64,000 nt of DNA from Conoideocrella luteorostrata. Its lineage: Eukaryota; Ascomycota; Sordariomycetes; Hypocreales; Clavicipitaceae. The stretch is from positions 18,372 to 82,371 of the forward strand of contig JASWJB010000198.1 in the NCBI GenBank assembly GCA_032433595.1. The letters run 5' to 3'. Positions 22,566-35,138 of this stretch are shown one piece after another; position 1 is the stretch's first letter, and every line of letters starts with the position of its first letter. The translations under genes and the position numbers were made by a program. Under the pieces are notes generated by a model. The model did not search any database. It had not been told where the DNA came from and saw only the letters and a program-made list of their open reading frames with translations.

Positions 22566-23408
22566 TCAAGACAAGTCCATTTCGCTTCCGCCAGGGTTCT
22601 CCGCCATTTGAGCAGTTGATGGAGTTTCATCCAAGCCCAGAACATGTGTCAGAAACTCTATCACATCATCCATGCCGTCCGGGGAATGGAACCAGTGTCC
22701 TCCATCTGGATACTCTCTCCATTCAACCTGAGCCCCGAATCCGTGCAGCGTATCGCGTAGACGGCGGCCGTTCATAACCGGTACCACCAAGTCATCGGCA
22801 CAATGCTCCAGCAGCACTGGTGTCTTTCGAATGACATCGTCATGCTCGGGTACGTCATCCAGCGCCAATATGTTTCGGGTTTCTTCAAGGCTTCGTCCTG
22901 GAAATGGCATTCGGCACGAGAAGCCCACAAACGCACCTAACCTGCCGGGTAGCGCAGTCCCATCCTTGGCTTCCTTAGGTGTTGAAAGGTTGAGCAATGT
23001 GTGGGCAGCCGTGGCGGCACCCTGGCTGATGCCGGCCAGGATGATGCGATCCCATCGTCCCTTGAGGATATCCGCCTCAATGGTCAGGATTTTGCGGATT
23101 AAACCAACGCTTTCCTTGAGCCCCAAGGTTTGAATTTCCTCGCGATCAGAGAAGTCATTGACGTTCCAAATGTCGAACCACTGAGAGACTTTGTTGCCTC
23201 CGGCGGAAAAAGAGACAGTTTCGCCGGATTTGGGAAACACCCAGCGGAATGAAGGGAAGGCATCGAAAAGGGTTCTATTTCGGCAGTCCTTGGAATACTC
23301 AAACGAGGCACTCAGCGATTCGGCACTGTCACCACGGCCATGGAGGAAGATGACTGTGTGGGTGTGAGTTCCCCTAGCCTGGCGAATATGTGGCATTCGA
23401 CGGCTCAT
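22566..23408 (-). CDS. acyl-protein thioesterase / carboxylesterase-like hydrolase
   Basis: Single exon of 280 residues from the first true ATG at 23408-23406 (MSRRMPHIRQARGTHTH); the open frame extends further upstream only through a non-ATG codon. The protein belongs to the phospholipase/carboxylesterase (APT) branch of alpha/beta hydrolases: VIFLHGRGDSAES with the oxyanion region near residue 20, nucleophile elbow LAGISQGAATA, acid in HCADDLVVPVMNG, and histidine in YPDGGHWF. The catalytic triad Ser-Asp-His is complete. Relatives remove acyl groups from proteins or hydrolyse short esters; the fungal subgroup with this spacing is uncharacterised. No signal peptide. The C-terminal tail (MAENPGGSEMDLS) is polar and likely disordered. 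Confidence 0.85.
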   Translation of the reverse strand: MSRRMPHIRQARGTHTHTVIFLHGRGDSAESLSASFEYSKDCRNRTLFDAFPSFRWVFPKSGETVSFSAGGNKVSQWFDIWNVNDFSDREEIQTLGLKESVGLIRKILTIEADILKGRWDRIILAGISQGAATAAHTLLNLSTPKEAKDGTALPGRLGAFVGFSCRMPFPGRSLEETRNILALDDVPEHDDVIRKTPVLLEHCADDLVVPVMNGRRLRDTLHGFGAQVEWREYPDGGHWFHSPDGMDDVIEFLTHVLGLDETPSTAQMAENPGGSEMDLS

Positions 23409-25274
23409 GGTGATATGATGATGCAAATGGTGTCTGGGCACGATTGCGAAATGGTTGCCATCTGACAAGAAGTGAAATGGCTTTTTGACATGCTTTCGCT
23501 GGAAGAAAGAATGCTTACAGTTGCGGGAAGGAAGGAAGCTTATTCTTCCCAGGGCAGATGCTGGCGCAGGTGCAGGTCAATGTCGAGGCAGACAGCAGCA
23601 GGACCAGACTTTGTCAAGGTGATTTATCAATATCCATTGCCATGCCGTGCCTGCCATCTCTCGTCTGGACTGGTCTAGTGCGGCGTGCGGGTTGGTCTGC
23701 CAGCTCTTCCACGCCCAGGTACGTACCGACGCATACTACGGAGTAAGCCCTCTCCATTTCGTTTCCTGTGGCTGCCTCCGTCCCCTGCCAGTCATATTTA
23801 TGTGGGCTATTCGTTCCATCGCGTCATGCGACGGCTACCAGGTCCGAGAAGGACCAGGTAAACCCACCCATGCGGCAGGGCAGGTCAGCAAACAATCAAC
23901 CGAGCAAGCAAGCAGGTACGAGTACGGAGTAAGCAGTCTCGTCATTCAATCCATTCAGCTCCAGCTTTCCGAGCAGTGGGGTTGAGGGCGCCACAGTCAG
24001 CCAAAACAGGCGGCTATTCCTTTAAGACTGGTATAGTTCGTGTTGGCAGGCCGTTGTATACGGAGTAGTATGCTGTGGTATTGCATTGTACCGCCTGATG
24101 CGCCGAGAAAGGGTTGATTGCTTGTTGTTGACCACCAGAGAGATCTGAGGCGCTTACTCCCAGACCGCCCACATGGTGGCGATGCCATGCATGCCCCCCG
24201 TCCGCAATGGCACGGTGCCTGTCCCCGGCACAAGCACATGGCACAGGCACAGGGCGTAGGGCACGTAGCTGACTGCTTCGTGCTATGCAGAACCGACATG
24301 AAGACAAGAACAAGCATGGGTCCGAAAATGGCAAACGGTGACGACAGTGGGGCGACGAACCGTGGCGACGGCATCCCATTTCGTTGATTGTGTTGGTTGT
24401 ACAAATCTTATGCAAGTGTTATCTATACGGACGGCAGCACTCAATTGCCACGTTGACACGGTCTACTCTGTTATGCATTATCAAGTATAATAATATTGCA
24501 TGCCACGTCGCACGAAATTTCCTAATTTGCAAAGCACGGCAATGGCCCAGGCTGGTGTCCTCCCTCCCTCTTCGTGCCCATCCACATCTCGACCCTCCCT
24601 AAAAATCAGCCGACGAATAATTTGTACTACGACATGTCGGCTGTGTTTTCAAGTCGCCTGTACTGGGCACAATAAACTATACGGGCTACCAGCTCCATAC
24701 TCTCTGTGCAATAATTACTCCGTACTCTGACTCAGCATTCGGCTGAGACGTTAATCAACCTTTCACCACTCTAGCTACAAAAGGACGACTTAACATTCGG
24801 GAGCGGGAGAGAGAGCTCGTAGTCGCAACAGGAAAAAAAAAACACCATTGATGGCGAGACGTACAGCAGGCATCTATTTATACGGAAAACCTGGTTGCAC
24901 ATTCTAGAGCACCAACCGTCTCCTGCATCACTGCCCCGTTCCCCCAAAAAAGAACCATAAAAAAAGAACGGCTTCAAGTCACACTGCGTGCACGTTTCGT
25001 CCCGTTAGCAAACATATAATCTGGTTGTGCGAGCAGACGTGAATGTCCTTCACGCGGGCGGCTTGAATAAACCCAGATCCGTTTGGCCGGTGACATCACC
25101 ACCTCCAGTCATCGTCTCTGCTTCACATCCTGCCAGACCAATTATTTCGTACCAAAAAACAGTGGCGTCACATCGAACCCCGTGCAGATACCTATACACT
25201 CTCTCATTCCTTCATGGCACTGCACCAAAAGAATTATTACATTACATCTTGCCTCCCCCACCACCCTTGTCACC
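23409..25274. other. divergent intergenic region, 1.9 kb
   Basis: Promoter region shared by the thioesterase-like gene (minus) and the nucleotidyltransferase-like gene (plus). TACGGAGTA-type motifs occur near 23737, 23933, 24059 and 24716. GC-rich and CA-rich tracts are seen, but no open frame looks genuine. Confidence 0.4.
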
Positions 25275-25901
25275 ATGAACCCAGCTCATCTCCCCATTCA
25301 CGAACAAATCACGCACTTCCAAGCTGCAGTTTCTACCAACAAAACCCTCCTCACCGTCCTCTCTCGCGCCGCCACACTCCGCCTTCCTAATTGGTACCTG
25401 GCTGGCGGCTCCATCTCGCAAACAATCTGGAACCATGTCTCCCGCCTACCCCCAGAGCACGGCATCCAAGACTACGATCTCGTCTACCATGACCCATCGG
25501 ATCTATCGTGGGAGGCCGAGGACGCCGTCATCCAAAAGGGCAAGACCCTCTTCGCGGATATACCCGTTGAGGTGGAAATTCGAAACCAAGCCCGAGTTCA
25601 TCTCTGGTACGGACCCAAGTACGGTATTGAATGCCCGGAGCGTACATGCACAGAGTCATCTATTGAGCAGTGGCTGACGACGAGCGCCATGGTGGGCGTC
25701 ACGCTGAGAGAAGAGGATGGGAGCTGGAGCATTTTTGCGCCAAGAGGTTTTTCAGATTTCTTCAATTTAATTGTCAGGCCGCATCAGGAGCTGGGGACGA
25801 GGGAGGCGTACGTGAAGAAGGTGGATAGGTGGATGAAGCATTGGAAGGATTTGACCGTGATTCCTTGGACAGAGCATCATGATGTGCGGACGACGCAGTA
25901 G
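25275..25901 (+). CDS. nucleotidyltransferase-like protein (NTP_transf_6 / DUF925 type)
   Basis: Single exon of 208 residues. The ATG at 25275 lies in a CACCATGAA context; the frame is open upstream but that part has no conserved sequence. The core NWYLAGGSISQTIWNHV followed by GIQDYDLVYHDPSDLSWEAED is the pattern of the nucleotidyltransferase family formerly DUF925, with the metal-binding acidic pair in the DYDLVY segment. Downstream VEVEIRNQARVHLWYG and the conserved TSAMVGVTL match the family. These proteins are widespread in bacteria and fungi and their substrates are unknown. Usual family length is about 190-210 residues, so the gene looks complete. Confidence 0.85.
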   Translation: MNPAHLPIHEQITHFQAAVSTNKTLLTVLSRAATLRLPNWYLAGGSISQTIWNHVSRLPPEHGIQDYDLVYHDPSDLSWEAEDAVIQKGKTLFADIPVEVEIRNQARVHLWYGPKYGIECPERTCTESSIEQWLTTSAMVGVTLREEDGSWSIFAPRGFSDFFNLIVRPHQELGTREAYVKKVDRWMKHWKDLTVIPWTEHHDVRTTQ

Positions 25902-26269
25902 GGTGGTGGATGCTTGGATGCCAGCACCTGCAAATCGTATGAACTACAGAGTACCTTTTTAACTCATGAAACTGAAGGAAAAACCCCCCTCAACTCACTC
26001 ACTTGTTTCCTGCGTCGTACTGTTCTTTGAAGACAGCGACTTTCGCTGACTGTATAACTCTTAATCACGTACGAGTATATGCTGCTGTACTCCGTACCCT
26101 GGACACTTACAGCCTTTGCATCTGTAACAATACTGGACCCATCGACAGCGGGTAGATTGATCCACAGCTCCTACTAACTGGGGGGACAACTCAATTGTAG
26201 TTGACCATCCCCCATGCCCGCCTTACACAACGCCCATCCATCTGTCCAACGCAACAAGCTCAATCCCAA
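25902..26269. other. intergenic, 0.37 kb
   Basis: 3' flank of the nucleotidyltransferase-like gene and promoter of the FAD monooxygenase. A TACTCCGTA motif lies at 26088-26096. No gene is visible. Confidence 0.4.
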
Positions 26270-27601
26270 ATGGATCCCTCCCCTAACTTCCATATCGCCA
26301 TCATCGGCTCCGGCCCCATTGGCAAACTCCTCGCCTGCTCTGCCCTCCCCCATCCCGGCATTACCATCTCCCAACACGAAGCAGACGTGCCCCCACTCCG
26401 CCCATCCTTCGGTTACGGCGTCGGCCCTCAAACACTGCACACCATACACGTGCTCAATCCTTCTCTCGGGAACAAATTACAGCAGAAATGCTTCACCAGC
26501 CAGACCTGGATGCACTGGTGGCATGGCGGCCCGCCGGACTGCCATATTTCTGATGTTCAGGTTCCAGACGGGAAACTATTTGGCCGAGTAGGAAGGGAGG
26601 AGCTTTTGGAGCTACTGGACGAATCGGCACCAGGTACAAGCGGTGCGAGTCGCGATATACAGTACGGGAAAAAGCTCGTGAGTGTGCGCAAAATAGGCGA
26701 GCATGAGGTGGAATTGACCTTCCATGACGGAACAAAAGGTTATGCCAATGCGGTGTGGGCAGCAGATGGAGTCAATTCCCTGTGTAGGAAGTACGTTCAG
26801 GGGCATCAGTATAAGCCGCCTAGTTATACTGGGTTCATGGCATATCGAGGAAACTCGAAGTCGGGCAAGTGGTCGCTCTTGTAGGAGAGTATTTCGCACA
26901 ACGAACGTGCATGTTCATTGGCGTCAAAGGATGGCATGTGCTGATATTCCCGATTGAGGATGGAAAATCTATCAATATTGCAGCATTCTGTGTGGAACCT
27001 GAGCTACAGAAGCTGGGAAGAGATAGCAAGGTCTCCCTGGAGGAGATTTTGGGCCACTTCCCGGGGAGAAATGCCAAGGTCGACACGTTGCTGCGCGTAA
27101 GTTTTGTGGTCTGCTACTTTTGTCAGGCACAGTTGTTAAGCTTCAGATTATGGTTTTCTTGTTGACAAGATGAAATAGCTCGTCCAGTCCGACACCCCAG
27201 GTGGCTGTCAGCGCCTCCACATCTCCCACATGGAGCAGCTTGGGTCCCTCTTCAATGAAGAATTGAGCATGACTCTGTTTGGAGACGCAGCCAACACTAC
27301 CACGCCGCATATTGCAGCATCCATGTCATGCGGTGTCATTGGCTGCTGCACATTTTTGCATGAGGAATGGAACCCGTTGATTAGGTCGGGGAAACTAGCC
27401 GCTGATGCGAGCCATGCCCAGATTGCGGCTGCTATGGCAGAGGCGTCGAGACGTTACGAGAAGAAGCATTTGCCCTTGGCGCAGAAATTGGTGGATATAT
27501 CAGCCGAGCAGGGGCCTCTTTGGAGCGGTGGTGTGACTGATGTGGCGACGTTGAAGGCGCGGCCGCTATTTTTGTGGTGTTGTGCGGATGACAAAAGATA
27601 G
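26270..27601 (+). pseudogene. FAD-dependent monooxygenase (salicylate-hydroxylase-like) with a single-base frameshift
   Basis: Start ATG at 26270. Segments are 26270-27096 and 27179-27601, separated by one GTAAGT...ATAG intron. The frame breaks at 26849-26853, in a GGAAAC stretch: upstream reads GFMAYRG and downstream continues KLEVGQVVALVGEYF in the +1 frame. One missing A explains it, and the total becomes an exact multiple of three (416 codons) if one base is counted back. Motifs present: GSGPIG dinucleotide-binding loop near residue 13, ADGVNSLCR (DG motif) and FGDAANTTTPH (GD motif). After the GD motif the usual glycine-rich stretch is replaced by IAASMSCGVIG, which is unusual. The family hydroxylates aromatic or secondary-metabolite substrates using NAD(P)H. 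Either a young pseudogene or a base-call error in the short A run. Confidence 0.75.
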
Positions 27602-30600
27602 CACGAGAAAACAGGGACTTTATGAAGTGGCATTTATTAGTATCGTGCTGGGGTAACAATGATTCTGCGTCCAGAAATTCGCGGACAACAAGATGGCAAA
27701 ATAAATAACCGGCCTGTATGGGCAAGAAGTCTACCAAATAGTCTAGACATCAAAACAAACTGGCGCACGTATTGCAGAGGCTCCCTGCATGACCGATTCA
27801 TAAAAACCATACCATGACTCAACCTTTCAACTACTGAAGCAGACTGACTGCGTCTCCTGTGAAGCAGTGCGATGTACACCCGTGTCGCTGCTACAAGGCC
27901 TGCAGCAACGCATTTCAGAATGAGGCCATCAGTCATACCAGAAGAGTAGGATGGTGCCTCTAATGTATGAAAGATCCAGGCGGAAACAAACCCTGCTACA
28001 ATTCCCACGCCAATAACGAAGTCAGGGCCAACAGCCTTTTGAAAGGGCGTGACGAGATGAAGCGTCGTCAGTGTCTAGGCTCTCGGCAGCGAGGTGTAGG
28101 TGCCGAATTGATGCAAAAGTACAACCAGAGCATGAGAATCGGGCTCCTGAATTGCTTGTAAAATCGCAGAATGGCATATACGATGATCCGGGGCAAATAT
28201 AACGTTAACGGGATCATTGGTGCCGTTGAACAGCAACAGATGCCTAACGTGAAGGCGTAGTCGACAATGGCAAATGCACATCTGTGGTTAGTCCCGTCTG
28301 CTAGCGGCTTTTTGAATTATCTTGAGGTGGTTTGGAAAGAATATTCAAGAAAATTTTCAATTAGACACGCTATACTACTGAGGTGACACCCAAAAAAATT
28401 CTAAAGTTTCAACTTGGCTACAGTCTCGACCAATCTGCCGTGCGACTAGTTGTAAGAATCGGACAATACTTAAACACCTAATCTGGACGTCTCTCTTCAC
28501 AAGATTCTGTTACATCACCCATCCAGAACAACATTCCAAACACATTTATCATTGATCTACCATAAATTCACTCTGCATAAATATGAGGACATGTATGTTG
28601 CTTGCCCTCTTTGTGGGGTCCGTTATTGCAGCACCTGACGACACGGCAGCAAGGACGCTGTGCCAGCTACGAGCAGCATTCCGGCAGACACGACACAAGA
28701 CTCAGTCAGACCTTGCACACAGTATGGGCAGCCACGGGCTATCGAACTTATCTGATCTGAATGCTATAGCTATGTTCAAAGAGAAGCCGCGCTTGAGGCT
28801 AGATTTACACATCCTGATACCAATGACATTTCTCGATTTTCCATCACTAATAGGCCGCACACGCATTGGTGCCGCATTGCGTTAAGGTCTTCCCCACGAA
28901 TTGCGCTTGTACGAGGTGAAAGAACAGGTGGATATTATCATGCCCCTTGTAATGCTGACCGTACTCGAAGTTCCAAGCGAAGTGTTGATGAAATAGCTCG
29001 AAACCGTGCAGTCTCACCTACATGAGATACCTCAGCCTAGTCATCGTAGGGCTGGGTGCGCACAATATCTTGTCCTTTAAGCATGGTGCGTTGACATAGC
29101 ATGTGCAGGCATTGTCACGTTGAGCCAAGCATTGTACAGGAGCAAGGGGGCCATTTTAGCTACTCGATGTCTCGTCGACATATTTTTTACCAGTCATCCA
29201 CATGCAGAAGCGCATGTCTATGTTCATGGCGGCAAAACACCATCAGTAGCATCGTGTCTTTAAAATCTTCGCACACGGGATTGCAAACATCAAAAGCGAC
29301 TGTGGGTGGCATGAATGGTACTGGATCCTTCTTGTTGAGGGGTGTCCGACCATCGTCATTTGGGCTGCCCTGCCCGCCCGGCAGCATCAGCCGTCTAGAT
29401 ACCACGACGTTTCTAAGCGAGCAAGAAACGAACGTGACCGCAACGAGCGTCAAGTCTCGAATTTCCAAGATGGTCATGACGGTAAGATGGAACATTTTCT
29501 TAGTCAATAACCTCAATTACGTCTGGGTAATCTTGTATGTGCTCACATGCTCGACCACATACTCTGTTGCTATATGCGCTGCGTCGCTCATGGAGGCTAT
29601 CCAATTGCACATACTTTTATGGAGTAATAGCCCGGTATGTGAGCACCATCCTGTTGAGTGCCATTGAGAGCAAATGCTTCCTTGTTTCTCCCTCTAGATA
29701 GCCCACGGGATCAATACCGTCTATTTAGTCATGGTGCGTTTGCAGCCGCACCAGACTCCAAGTTTCGCAACTAGCCATTAGGACATTTATTTGTTGCCAA
29801 ACGACGGCACTGATTCAAATCTCTTGAATCCGTTTGGGATCCATTGGAAAGTTACGATTAAAGCCATATAGAGCCTCCATAACTCATAAAATAGCTGGTC
29901 AGCCCAATTTAACGGTCCTAAAATAATGACCCCTGAGTCATGCATCCGGCTCAGGCACCCGGCACGGGCTGTGGACCTAAGCCGGAGGACGGACCTCTTG
30001 CCTCCCTTGGCCACCGGAGGTCAAAACCGGCGGTGCGCTACAAAACAAGGTTATCTAAGACTGTTGGGTAGCCATGAGGGATATGCAGGGAAATTCAGCA
30101 GAAATAGTGCACGGTCAGACGCGTCCACTGATAATTCTAGATAGCTTGAGGCCGTGGTTCCTGCTTTCTTGAATGTTCTAAACTCCATCTATTTTATCTA
30201 TATGCTTTCTACGTAGCATCGATGTCGCTCATACAAACGGGCGTGATTCTACAAGCTAATTCCATTCTCTACTGACCATAGGATTTGCAAAAGTTGATGG
30301 GATGCCAGCACCCCACATCAAAACAAGGATACCGAGATAGTTCAGTGTGTTACAAAACGAGGTCAGAGGCTGGCTATGATTGCAGAGAATGTGAAAGCTC
30401 GTCAATAGTTAGCAAGTACTGCTTGGGATGGATTTTAAAAAAGAGGTAACGACGCTGAGAAGGCAAAGGAAACAGCAACACCTGGGCAGTATATGGAGAC
30501 GACAATCAAGTGGTATGTATGTACGTTTAGCTGGAGTCGAAAATGAAACTGGTAGAACGCGAAAAACAAGGCGCAAAATGCGACAGAGCGAGCCAGATGA

Positions 30601-33600
30601 GAATAATATTGATTGTTCGGCTGTGTAGATATAACAAGCTTGCGTAAGACACCCAAGGAGAATCAGACGCTCCAGGAGGAGTCAGGGGATTTCAACGATT
30701 TGAACTCTTCTAGGATGTTTATCTGTAGCTTGATAAAATGCATTCATAGTCCTGTTACCACAGAGGTACTTAGTGGAAATACAGTAACTGAGAAACTTTC
30801 AGCCAAATCTTATGACCTTGCCCGACGTCGCCTCTGGGCGACTCTGTCTTGCGTTCTATGATGACCTGAGCTTGCCTCTGACGTCTCTTCACCGTAAGCA
30901 GAAGACGTTGAGGACTAATGGAAACGGACGGAAGAAGATAGAGTGTTTCGAATCTTGAGGGGAGAGTAAGAAGCAAGGTCGGACACAGACTATAATGCCA
31001 ACACACCTCAAGCGGCTAACAAAATGCACTAATCAACCACGCTCTTTTGTTGACATGAACGTACAACCAAAGGCTACATTGTCCGAGGTAATGATATGTA
31101 GACATTCTATCTACACAGTTATATTGTTTTATCTTTTATCGTGTGATGGTTCTGGGGCACATTATTTCCTGCAGTTCTTACAGGTTGCAACAAGTCGGAA
31201 GAAACTCGCATTATGTCAGAAATATGTAGGATGGACTACATCCAGTTACTTCTAGAACTTCCAGTTTTTTCGAAGATTGGCAGTGGCACAATGTTCAAGC
31301 TGATTGATTGGAAAATAAAAGCTGCTGTGATGTCTGGGAAACACATCCAAAGATCTCTTCAGGCATGGCTACTGAGACTGGATGTGTTGCGTGGTTGAAA
31401 TAGTCGAAGTGAAGGGATATATCGTGATATTTGGCAACCTACAATTGCCTCTCCTTCATCGTATGACCTCAGTATAGTCAAGAGCATCAAAACGACGGTT
31501 TTTTTTTTCGGCAAGTCTCACGCTTTCTCCTGACCTACCTCCAGGGGAATTAAACATCGGAAACTTGGATTGCTCGATGCAGTGAAAAATGCTCAGTGGT
31601 GACGCCTCGACTTCTAAAAGGAGTTGTCGGATGTTGGATAGCATGTTGAGACCAATGCGAATGAGGCTGCGAAATGGCCGGTTGGGTGCCGTGGCGAATA
31701 GCATCACCAGTCGGACTGAGACTGGTAAGATCGAGCATAAGTCCGAATCATCTCGATTAGATACGTTGAGAGCTTTATGTAGCTGTAAAGGGAGAGTCAC
31801 AGTAGTTACATGATTCTTCGTCCGTTCCCGCAAATTTGTTCTCATCGATACATGAAACGGCAGCTGGCCGGTCAGATATACATGACTCTTATGGACTGAC
31901 GAGCGTTTAGTATTATAATTGTTTTGACTGCGTTGTGGCGCTCTCTCCGCCTTTCTGAGCGCCCTGCAGTCTGGGAGACAAGATCACTGGACTGCGCTCT
32001 CGTTGTGTATTGAACAACAACGATGGCCGCTCAAATAACAGACGGCGGCAATATTGCCCGCCATTTTGCCCATGTCCCCGCAGCAGCTTTCAATCCTGTC
32101 CAGTCTGTACAATCAGCTAACAGAAGTATGGGACCCAGCAGCCCATAAGGCTGCAACGAAAGTTTCGGCGTCGTGGTTAGACTAGTAACTAGGCCTTTAT
32201 TAACGCAAATGGGGATCAAGGTTTTGCACGCCCTCGTGACAATGATTCGATGGTGGTGAAAGCATCGCGGATATCGCGGATAGTCCGTTGGTGTGAGGTC
32301 TACTCAGTCGGGCCGGCTGGCAATTTTGTGAGCATCTTCGTTGATTATTTTTCATGGCTTACGGTCCGAATGTTGAGTCTCGCTCCATTCCCATATTAGC
32401 CCACCGAGTGATGGATGAAGCGCCTCAGGCTTGTGCCCGTGCCATGTTGTGCCGTGCCTATCTATTGCCTCTGCTTCTCGTCCGCCGCTTCAAGTATCAG
32501 TACGTCTTCCGTAAGAAGACGGGCCACAGCTGACTACCATGTCGCGCTACAGGTGCCGTCATGATTGACCCAAGGACTCTGCTCCTCACATGCATCGTGT
32601 TGGCCCCCGTTTTCTTTTCTCCTCAGACCAACACTCTGTGTCTCCGTCGACTTGCATTGACATTGTGGTAGCAGCCTACTCAGAGCACTTTCTTACACGG
32701 CTGAGTTCTCACCAACGCCATCGTCGACACATAAAGTTTGTTACGCCGGCTAAGCAAAGCCACACCTCTGAAACACTTTGCTTCGCCGTCCGATTCGTTC
32801 ACATCTAATCCACAGTTCGCCTACATCAGGAACAAAAGGCACCAACACGGACGATATAAAGCTTCTCCGTGTGGCGGCCAACTTGACTGGCCAGGAAGTC
32901 TTCTCTTGCGCCTCCTAGATCATCACAGCCTGATCGTAATGGCAAGAAAGCTAACTAACTACGCCACGACGAAGCCACCATGACCATCATCTCATCGTTG
33001 ACGCTCAGAGATGCCAGTCATCTGTGGCCAAGTTATTTTGCGTGGACTTTATTCCAGGCTACACATATTGTATTCATGCGGCAGCTGACAATACTTGCTA
33101 TGACACACCCTCTGCCAGTACTGCAAAAACTGCGTCAATCCTCCATGTACAATGCGTATGATATGCCAAAACAGTGCTCTGTGAGATCTGGGGCTCCGTT
33201 TCCTTGAGGTCAGGAAATCAATCGCGCTTCGCGGTGCCAAACTCTGGTCCCTCTCAGTAAAGCCTCAAGCCGCTCTGCAGTCCTCAGTGTCAATGAACCG
33301 TGGCGCCAGGAGCCATGCCACATTTTAAGATTCTCCCTAGCTAGTCCGCAATGGCGACGTAGAGAGGTCAACCAGAGGCTACTCATCACGAGATATCACA
33401 CAGACTGATATTTCCGCGGCAGCAAGATCTAGGCGGTGATTTCAGTCGTGGTATGCCTATTGTTAGTTGTTGTTTAGTGCCATAATCTTCTTCCTCCCAA
33501 AACTAACCATTTCACTCCTTCGTGGGAGAGGCTTTAGACTGACTTAAATCTGGCCATGCTACTCGTCGCTAGCTATTTTGCTTCAAAAATGCTACCTTCA

Positions 33601-33675
33601 TTTCAAACACTGATCTTCTCCCCCGTCACAGTCTTGCCTTCCTAATTTCTGCCTGCACACCTGCCAGCCGTTTCC
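27602..33675. other. gene-poor region, 6 kb
   Basis: No confidently recognised gene. On the minus strand at about 27637-28283 two hydrophobic stretches (IVDYAFTLGICCCSTAPMIP, then GIVAGFVSAWIFHTLEAP) suggest a decayed membrane-protein gene. CTAACCACAG at 28287-28296 on that strand looks like a branch site plus acceptor, but no donor or full frame could be matched. A short secreted-type frame at 28583-28885 is listed separately. The frames at 29101-29667 and 31456-31845 have no motif I know. No TACGGAGTA motif occurs here, unlike in the flanking intergenic regions. Confidence 0.45.
28583..28885 (+). CDS. possible small secreted protein, unrecognised
   Basis: A 100-codon frame starting MRTCMLLALFVGSVIAAPDD has a credible signal peptide with a cleavage site after IAA. 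The mature part is basic and has a single cysteine (CQLRAAF), so it does not look like a disulfide-rich effector. No intron is needed. It could be the first exon of a decayed larger gene, since the following 800 bp are broken by stops in all frames. Support is limited to the signal peptide and the A-rich context before the ATG. Confidence 0.3.
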   Translation: MRTCMLLALFVGSVIAAPDDTAARTLCQLRAAFRQTRHKTQSDLAHSMGSHGLSNLSDLNAIAMFKEKPRLRLDLHILIPMTFLDFPSLIGRTRIGAALR

Positions 33676-35138
33676 ATGCCCTCGGAGAACGAACTAGCAA
33701 AGCCGCCCGACTTAGACAACCCTCGCGGTCGAGGTTTGGAAATAGCCGTCTCAATCGTGTTGGGTTTCATGACCATCATAGTTGCTCTACGACTATGGGG
33801 TCGATATCAACGCAACACCCCTGGTGGGCGTCGCTCCGCAAAGCCGCAATATGGAGAGTCCATGTTTTGGATTCTCATGTCTGACATCGCAGTTGTCGTA
33901 TCATACGTATGTAGCACTTGGTGGAATTCGGACAAGGATTGCAACAGCAAGTGGTTACTTCTGTACTAACATTGCTTTTTATTATTAGGTCTTGTCAGTA
34001 ACGTTGACTATCTTATGCTGCATGGCAATCCGCTGGGGCGAAGGCCTCCACATCAAAGCCCTGAACCATGCACAAGCTCGAGCTGTCTTGAAGATATTCT
34101 ACGTCTATCAGGTTGTGTACAAATTCGTGTCTGGGATCGCCAAGATCGCAACGCTGTTCCTGTTACTGGCTATTTCCATGGTCCAAATGCGAGTGTTTAA
34201 CCTTTTCTGCAAGTCGTTCGCAGCGTATATTGCCCTGTACTGCATTGGCACATCTGTAGCTACAATATTCCAATGCGGCCTCTATTTTCGCGCAAATTGG
34301 TCTCCGGACGGGAAGGAACACTGCATTGAGCTGCCCGCATTTTGGTTCTCGCATGCCGCTATCAACGTGTCGGCCACGACCGTCATGGCTATCCTGCCTT
34401 GGTGGCTATTCACAAAGTATGCAATTCGACGCCAATCTTCTTGAAAAGACAGGCGCAGGACTAATCCACGCGTAGCATCACGTACAAGCGCAAGCATACC
34501 ATTGCTATAATCATGACTCTCTTTGCTCTGGCGTAAGTCGCTCGTTCTCTCCGTATCGAGACTGGGTTGCTCGGGCGAAATAAATACTAACCAATATTCC
34601 AGGGAGACCGCGTTAGGATCAGTACGTCTTTACGGATTATACATATCTTCCCGGTCCAGGGCCGACCTACCGTGTAAGTGTTTATCCATTGCCAAAGGCC
34701 AAGTCTGATGCTGACATGGTGCGGCGCTCCCCTCCAGATGGCACCGTAACCGGGATCCTCACATCCCAGCTCGAAGTCGACTTCGCCTGCATCGCCGCCT
34801 GCGTTCCGACTGTATTAAAGATGATGGAGGAGCTTTGGATCAAATTCTGCATACACGTACTGGGCCGCACAAGCACGTCCTGGAAGAAAACCCGACGCGC
34901 CACGGGAAACAGCAGCACAGAGCGGGAAACTGCAACCAGCGAACGAAGCAGACGTAGTGATAAAATATCAACGTCTATTCCTCGAACGGTACATAGCGGC
35001 CCGTATGATTCAAGAGCATATGCAAACATTGGTAGATCGCAAATGGACGACAAGAGCACGAACTCGAGAGAACATATATTTGCCAGTCCTGACAACAGGA
35101 CTCAAGTCGGATCCAAACAGACTGCTCGGTCAATGTAG
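33676..35138 (+). CDS. Pth11-like integral membrane protein (fungal rhodopsin domain)
   Basis: Five exons, 33676-33906, 33989-34416, 34476-34532, 34603-34673 and 34738-35138, give 395 residues in one frame. Seven membrane segments are predicted; the first begins GLEIAVSIVLGFMTIIVALRLWGR, the typical start of the fungal rhodopsin-domain (Pth11-like) family. Later family-like elements are RWGEGLHIKAL, YVYQVVYKFVSGIAKIATL, CIELPAFWFSHAAINV and SQLEVDFACIAACVPTV. The cytoplasmic tail after about residue 300 is long, Ser/Thr/Arg-rich and disordered. There is no CFEM domain. Pth11 proteins act as surface receptors for host or nutrient cues; the ligand here is unknown. Junctions at exons 3 and 4 are short and less secure than the others. 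Confidence 0.8.

Noticed and set aside
29101..29667. 188-codon frame in the gene-poor region
   Set aside because: No motif, no signal peptide, no splice pattern, and the composition looks like random open sequence.
27602..33675. Hidden secondary-metabolite or CRISPR-like system in the gene-poor block
   Set aside because: No synthase domains, no regular spacer-repeat array and no nuclease motifs are visible in any frame.
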